Positions 59,603 through 64,000 of a DNA stretch of 64,000 nucleotides are shown here, one piece after another (the first letter of the stretch is position 1; each line of letters opens with the position of its first letter). The notes under the pieces are model-generated. The model ran no database searches. It saw only the letters and a list, made by a program, of their open reading frames with translations, and had not been told where the DNA came from. A program made the translations under genes and the position numbers. Origin of the DNA: Ephydatia muelleri (taxonomy: Eukaryota; Porifera; Demospongiae; Spongillida; Spongillidae); contig JABACO010000024.1 in NCBI GenBank assembly GCA_013339895.1, positions 3,277,675-3,341,674 of the forward strand, in the 5' to 3' direction.

Positions 59603-61040
59603 ATGGATCAGACCGAATACGGCGTACTGCTAGCATTCTGCTGTAACCGAATCTATCCTCCTCTTTATAACAAGAACGAAAGAGACTGTCTTCGACGAGT
59701 TTTGTCGCGAAGGAAGGAGGTTTTTTTTATAGCGATAAAGAAGGTGGAGACTTTCAGGTCATTTAAAAATACTTTGGAGTATCTTGAGCTAACTGATAAT
59801 GTTATAGGTTGTGACCGAGAAGGACAAACAAAACGTTATTGAAGGGTGGTGGTCACTTTGGACGAGATAAGACGCTTTCCAAAATAGCGGAGAGGTTTTA
59901 TTGGCGTGGAATGGTAGATGACGTGAAAGAGTTTTGCAAGACGTGTGACAAGTGCCAAAAAGCAAAAAAGTATATATCTGTACTGATGTTATTGTATGTA
60001 GATGTCGTATATATATTTGTTCTCTCTCTGTGTAGAAAAATTGACAAGACTTCTGCAGAGCTCCACCCAATTCCTGTAAAGGGGGAAGAATAGCACACCA
60101 TTGGTGTCGATTTGATTGGTCCTTTACCAGAAACACCACGAAAAAATAAGTTTATAATGACTGTCTCTTGTCTATTTCTAAGTGGCCTGAAGCAACAGCC
60201 CTCCCTGATAAGACTGCCATCGGAGTTGCAGAGTTTCTGTTCCACTGTTTTACCAGACACGGATGTTGCAAGATCAAGATAACTGATCAAGGACGGGAAT
60301 TTGTTAACAAGGTACCTAATAAGCAGCATTTACATGTATGTTTATATGAAATTGTTTTCTAAGGTTAATGATCAATGAATTGTGCAGATTCACTGGAGTG
60401 CAGTGTAACTTGACAAGTGCATATCATCCTTAGAGGAATGGTTTTGATGAACGGTTCAACCAAACACTTCAGCATCAGTTACTGAAGTTTGTTGATTCAG
60501 AGCAAAAAAATTGGGATCAATATCTTGATGCCATACTTTTTTCATGTCGTGTTTCTGTTCAAGATTCCACCAAATATTCCCCCTTTTTTAGGTGTACGGC
60601 AGGCATCTTTATTTGCCCATTGAATTCAATATGAGACCAAACTCGTATCCAGAATCTCATGACATGGACAGCAATCTTGAAAGAAATATTGAGGTATTAA
60701 AAACAAATTCCATTAATGCTATTACTTGTACATATTGGCATGCAGGCAATGATAAATGTGTGACAACAAGCTCTACAAAATATTCAGAAAACTCAGTGCA
60801 GGCAGAAGGTATAACGATGCTGCACACAACATTGATAAAAAACAATACAAAGTGGGAGCTGTTGTACTACTAAGAATTAGCAAGAAACCAACACCAAAGG
60901 GTTCTAAAATGTATAGGACCTTATGTAGTTCACGAGGTACTCTCTAAAGGAACATGTAGACTATCACAGGTGAAGAAAACAAACAAGGTTTTGGCTCAAA
61001 AGTTCAATATTATGGCTGAAAAAACTATACCATCAGAATG
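59603..61040 (+). pseudogene. Ginger G4 integrase
   Basis: The ATG 59,603 starts MDQTEYGVLLAF, followed by IYPPLYNKNERDCLRRVLSR, the Ginger N-terminus. The zinc-binding domain follows (GGGHFGRDKTLSKIAERFYW at about 59,842-59,901, then CKTCDKCQKAKK). The core has IGVDLIGPLPETP near 60,103 (first Asp), KITDQGREFVNK near 60,276 (second Asp) and RNGFDERFNQTL near 60,436 (Glu). After it come a chain resembling KYSPFF and VYGRHLYLPIEF, and a GPY/F-type module near 60,918-60,990 (GPYVVHEVLSKGTCRLS). GTAC-type donors and CAG acceptors are plausible at several places (for example an intron near 60,311-60,388). Some breaks are present. Confidence 0.8.
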
Positions 61041-61157
61041 GTTTGGTGACAATGAGTTTATATTTTGTGCTTTAAAATGTTATTTACACAGCTCCAAAAA
61101 ATGAGTTGGACAAAATCAGTAAATCACTAGATTTGAAGACAGATTTTGCTTCCAAAG

Positions 61158-61500
61158 TGTCTTAAGATGCAGAAGATAGGTCACTTTGCTCAAGTAAGGC
61201 TTTGTATCCCTTACTACATGTGCATAATAATAAATGGGATATTGTATTGTGTATCTTTAATATTACATAAACGCACTTTATTTATGCAGCACCTGAAGAT
61301 GCAGAGGGTAGTTCACATTGCTAAGTAAACCCCTATTGGAGCAAGGTATTGTATAACTGAGTATACTTGTGCATGATTTAATAGATGGGTAACATAAATT
61401 AATCACATGAGTTAATTGATGAATAAAAAACACACACTCTACTATTGCAGTGCCTGAAGATGCAGTTGATGAAATTGTTGGTGGAAGAGATGGCCGTGTC
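61158..61500 (+). repeat. Three tandem copies of a mini-exon in Ginger G4
   Basis: The segments at 61,158, 61,290 and 61,451 each follow an AG acceptor and begin with nearly the same word (TGYCTKAAGATGCAG, CACCTGAAGATGCAG, TGCCTGAAGATGCAG). The first two end at GTAAGG or GTAAAC after 35-36 bases; the third runs on into the next coding block (PEDAVDEIVGG). Confidence 0.6.
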
Positions 61501-62762
61501 AGTAAAGACAGTAGCTACAAGAAAGTGATAGCTTTGAAAAAACAGAATGTAAAACTGAAACTCAGCAATCAAAAGCTGATGAAATTTAATGCAAGGAAAG
61601 AGGGGTATTGAGTCCAGAGCAGGTTGAAGTTGAGGCAGAATTGGATTGACATGTAGTGTCCTCGAAGAACAGCTTTATTCTCCAAGCCTTAGTCGTCTGT
61701 GGAGGTCTGGTGCTTGCATATTGCATTATGAAGCCAAAGAGGATGATCAAGACTTTAATGTACATGTAAGTCCTTAATTGTAACAAAGCATAATGTCTAA
61801 ATATATTTTACTATGAAACAGGATTCAACCTTTGATATGCAAGAAGAAGAGTATGCATTGAGCAAAGACATTGATGTGGGCCTTATGGATAGACTACCGT
61901 ACCTTCTATGGCGAGTGCCCATTAAAAGAACTACTTGGAGGAAATTTTGTCATCGTAAATGAACACTTGCAAGAGGAGTTTGAAGAATTCAGAGGTAAGA
62001 TCCAATGCACGATTGAAACAACACACATATTGGTAAAAGGAATTGAATTACTTAAATTGTGGCTCAAATCTATCAATGCCTACTTGAAGTCTGTCGCTGT
62101 CCTTGGAAGCACTTATTTTCTGATGAGTTCATCTGATCTGGATGATGTATGCCAGTGGGTGACTGACAAGAGAAGTTATTTCTGTGGCAAGCAATTTACC
62201 GTAGATGGTTTGTTCGAACGTACAGAACAATGTGCAATTTTATCATGTCAGATAGCAGAAGAGCAACTTATAAACATGATAAGCTATATTCCAGTTTGCA
62301 ATATTTGGTAAAAGGAGACATGTGCTTCACTAGGATTGACACTTATCCATGGAAATTATTCACATGTGCAGCAGCCTATAATGATCAATGTGTCACATCG
62401 TCCTAGAATTGCAGCTAATGGAAACTTCTATATCACTTGTTGTAACAGGATCTCAAGACTTTCATCAAGAACTGCGTCTTCTTATAACTACACCATAAAT
62501 CTAAGAATCCCTCCCTTGTATCCTCTGATAAAAGTATGGAACAGTACATGAAGCGATCTAGAATGCAGTCTGGGTGTTTGGGCCACTGAAGTGGAGATAA
62601 TTGCAGCTGCTTCTTTGTTGAATGCAACCATTTATGTATATGCTCAATGTGGTGATTCATACAAGTGGCTAAAACATTCAGCAGATGAAGCTAACTGTGG
62701 TTTGCACCAAGATGAATGCATATGCATAACAAACCTCAATCAAAATTTTGAAACAGTTAAAA
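61451..62762 (+). pseudogene. Ginger G4 C-terminal region: unnamed domain and OTU-like protease
   Basis: A coiled-coil-like stretch (VIALKKQNVKLKLSNQKL near 61,530) leads to the unnamed domain shared with G1 (EEEYALSKDIDVGLM near 61,843, LGGNFVIVNEHLQEEF near 61,937, SSSDLDDVCQWVTDKR near 62,127). An OTU-like module follows: RIAANGNFYITCCNRIS near 62,407 is the place of the family's DGNCFYRALS box, and WATEVEIIAAASLL (near 62,579) with ITNLNQNFETVKK (near 62,726) matches the C-terminal half. The catalytic Cys of the box is not seen. OTU proteases cut ubiquitin chains. In Ginger1 this is a known C-terminal domain. Confidence 0.65.
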
Positions 62763-63232
62763 AAATGTAACGTTTTGTACATGGTGCTGTGTCTAATTTA
62801 CCTGCATTTCAATCACTTCAATGTTGTCAATATTCATTATAAGCTTGTATTTCATGTGAAGTTATGAATGTACATTTCACTGTTTGTTTCCTCGCATTTT
62901 AATTTTATGCAGCTTTATACATGCAAGGGTGGTCTAAAATTGGGCAGCTGTCATGCATGGATTCGGTCTTGCATTTAAAGCTATTAATACCTGGCTGTAT
63001 GTACATGCATGCATTTAAATGTCTTATTTCTATATTCCCGTTCAAAATTTTAGTCATCACAGATCACACGCCTTTGAAATGCCAATCGCGAGCATCGAGC
63101 GACAGTATTTCCTGGCGACATAATTTCCTTAGGATATACGGTCGCTACGTTAATTGGGAGCGACTTAATTTCCTTAGGAAAACTGTCGCCGCGACACAAT
63201 TTCCGGGCGACAGATTTTACCTGTGACACCGG

Positions 63233-64000
63233 ATCAACAACAGTATAAGGGAGCTTGGATGGTTACATGAGGATGGTCCTGGCTAGCACGCTCGACTCGC
63301 CCGGCAAGATGTCATATAAGAACAGGGACCTCGTATGCTCCCCTCAAGATTACGAGTCTGTGGCATTCCCTCCCGAGATAGGCAAGCACCGACGAGGGTA
63401 CGTGGTTGTGATCGACGTGTCCGATAACGGTCGAGAGCAGGCTGCGTCTAACGAAGCAGATTGTTGCGCATTTGGCGAGCAGGAAACAGAAATTTATTTG
63501 CACATGCAGCAACCAAGAGAGACGAATCGCTCGCGACTTCGCTCGAGAGCTCAGTGAGCTGGCTCGGACGAACAAGTTCACACTGATCGAGGTATTGGCC
63601 AAGACAAAGCGAGTTGTTCGAGATAGTGGCGGCCAAGGTGCTGGGCAAGACGGTGCAGGGACTCCAAACACACGTGCCGCCTTATTCTGATGCTGTCCTA
63701 AAGATACGGAACAGCGCTCGGCTGACTTACCTGCAGAAGCGGGTGACCGTGGCCAGCGAGCTCTTGAAAACAATCGAGCGCACGGAAGAGTACAAGGCTT
63801 GAGCGCACCTGCACGGCAAGTTCGAGACCGACAAGATGTTCGCACAGCACGTTTTGACGTTACGCAACGACGAGGTGAGTACGTCCGCCAATGTGATGGA
63901 CAAAGTGAAGATACGACAACAGTTCCTTGAGCCTACGTTGCTGAGAGAACGGATCTATCACCCTACACTAATTACCTCAAAGAGTAAGTGTCGCATGATA
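63233..64000. other. GC-rich coding-like segment of unknown origin at the window edge
   Basis: GC content rises sharply after the Ginger end. Several overlapping ORFs exist. Plus-strand peptides such as LARTNKFTLIEVLAKTKRV (63,562-63,618) and VAAKVLGKTVQGLQTH (from 63,626) look helical and coding-like, but lie in different frames. I recognise no family. It could be an old mobile element or a host pseudogene, and it continues past the window. The Arg-rich minus-strand ORF (63,312-63,845) is probably a shadow. Confidence 0.3.

Larger units (their letters stand above)
59479..63228 (+). mobile_element. Ginger1-type DNA transposon G4, both ends present, OTU type
   Basis: The ends are TGTCACAGG at 59,479 (after CCGA) and CCTGTGACA at 63,228 (before CCGG). 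Inverted repeats extend for 95-130 bases (AAATCTGTCGCCCGGAAATT, then TCCTWAGRAAATTATGTCGC); the right one has one unit more. The 3.75-kb interior encodes integrase, the unnamed Ginger domain and an OTU-like protease in the plus direction. CCGG/CCGT targets and 40-270-bp inverted repeats are known for Ginger1. The coding sequence is spread over several exons and has a few breaks. Confidence 0.85.

Noticed and set aside
63312-63845. 177-codon Arg/Ser-rich minus-strand ORF
   Set aside because: It is opposite plus-strand coding-like frames in GC-rich DNA; composition suggests a shadow.

Overview
The window looks like metazoan nuclear DNA from a marine invertebrate, most likely a demosponge. The grounds are receptor genes in which each SRCR (scavenger receptor cysteine-rich) domain is split over two small exons, short GT-AG introns, an intronless orphan 7TM receptor, AT-rich non-coding DNA with many (CA)n/(GT)n tracts and very long poly-C/poly-G runs, and a mixed load of DNA transposons and non-LTR elements. 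The species call is inference; no rRNA or mitochondrial marker is present.

Host genes. Two paralogous transmembrane receptors lie on the minus strand, about 29 kb apart in direct orientation. SRCR-A (11.6-22.8 kb) has seven SRCR domains, two Ig-like domains, one unassigned domain, a transmembrane helix and a tail with tyrosine motifs. SRCR-B (41.1-47.7 kb) repeats the last four SRCR domains through to the tail. A 7TM receptor is present twice in inverted orientation: a partial copy at 1-353 (+) and a nearly complete, frameshifted copy at 25.9-26.75 kb (-). A cytosolic-type sulfotransferase lies at 33.1-34.1 kb (+). Possible host exons occur near 30.7 and 39.75 kb.

Mobile DNA by region. 4.2-6.9 kb: a decayed non-LTR element (LINE) with reverse transcriptase; a younger 5'-truncated relative is at 47.8-49.5 kb. 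7.7-11.1 kb: a Ginger1-type DNA transposon (integrase, unnamed conserved domain, Ulp1-like protease, PHD finger). 26.9-28.4 kb: the left end of a second Ginger, split by a hAT element. 30.9-31.3 kb: a small palindromic element with a P-loop fragment. 37.6-39.3 kb: a fossil retroelement Gag-like region split by a 1.1-kb hAT-like MITE with an 8-bp target duplication. 44.2-45.5 kb: a TIR element carrying a zinc-finger ORF, inside an SRCR-B intron. 49.5-57 kb: two adjacent Ginger copies, the second holding a piggyBac element which itself holds an ISL2EU-like element (SWIM/YqaJ gene plus THAP transposase remnant), a three-level nest. 58.6-59.3 kb: a MITE with internally repetitive inverted arms. 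59.5-63.2 kb: a complete-length Ginger1 with TIRs, integrase and an OTU-like protease. A long unclassified dispersed repeat occurs at 14.4-16.9 and 35.8-37.3 kb with fragments elsewhere.

The best leads are the five Ginger copies whose ends share one terminal signature and whose arrays contain the family's own CCGG target, the Ulp1/OTU swap on a shared Ginger backbone, the three-level nest, and the recently duplicated SRCR-Ig receptors with conserved tail tyrosines.
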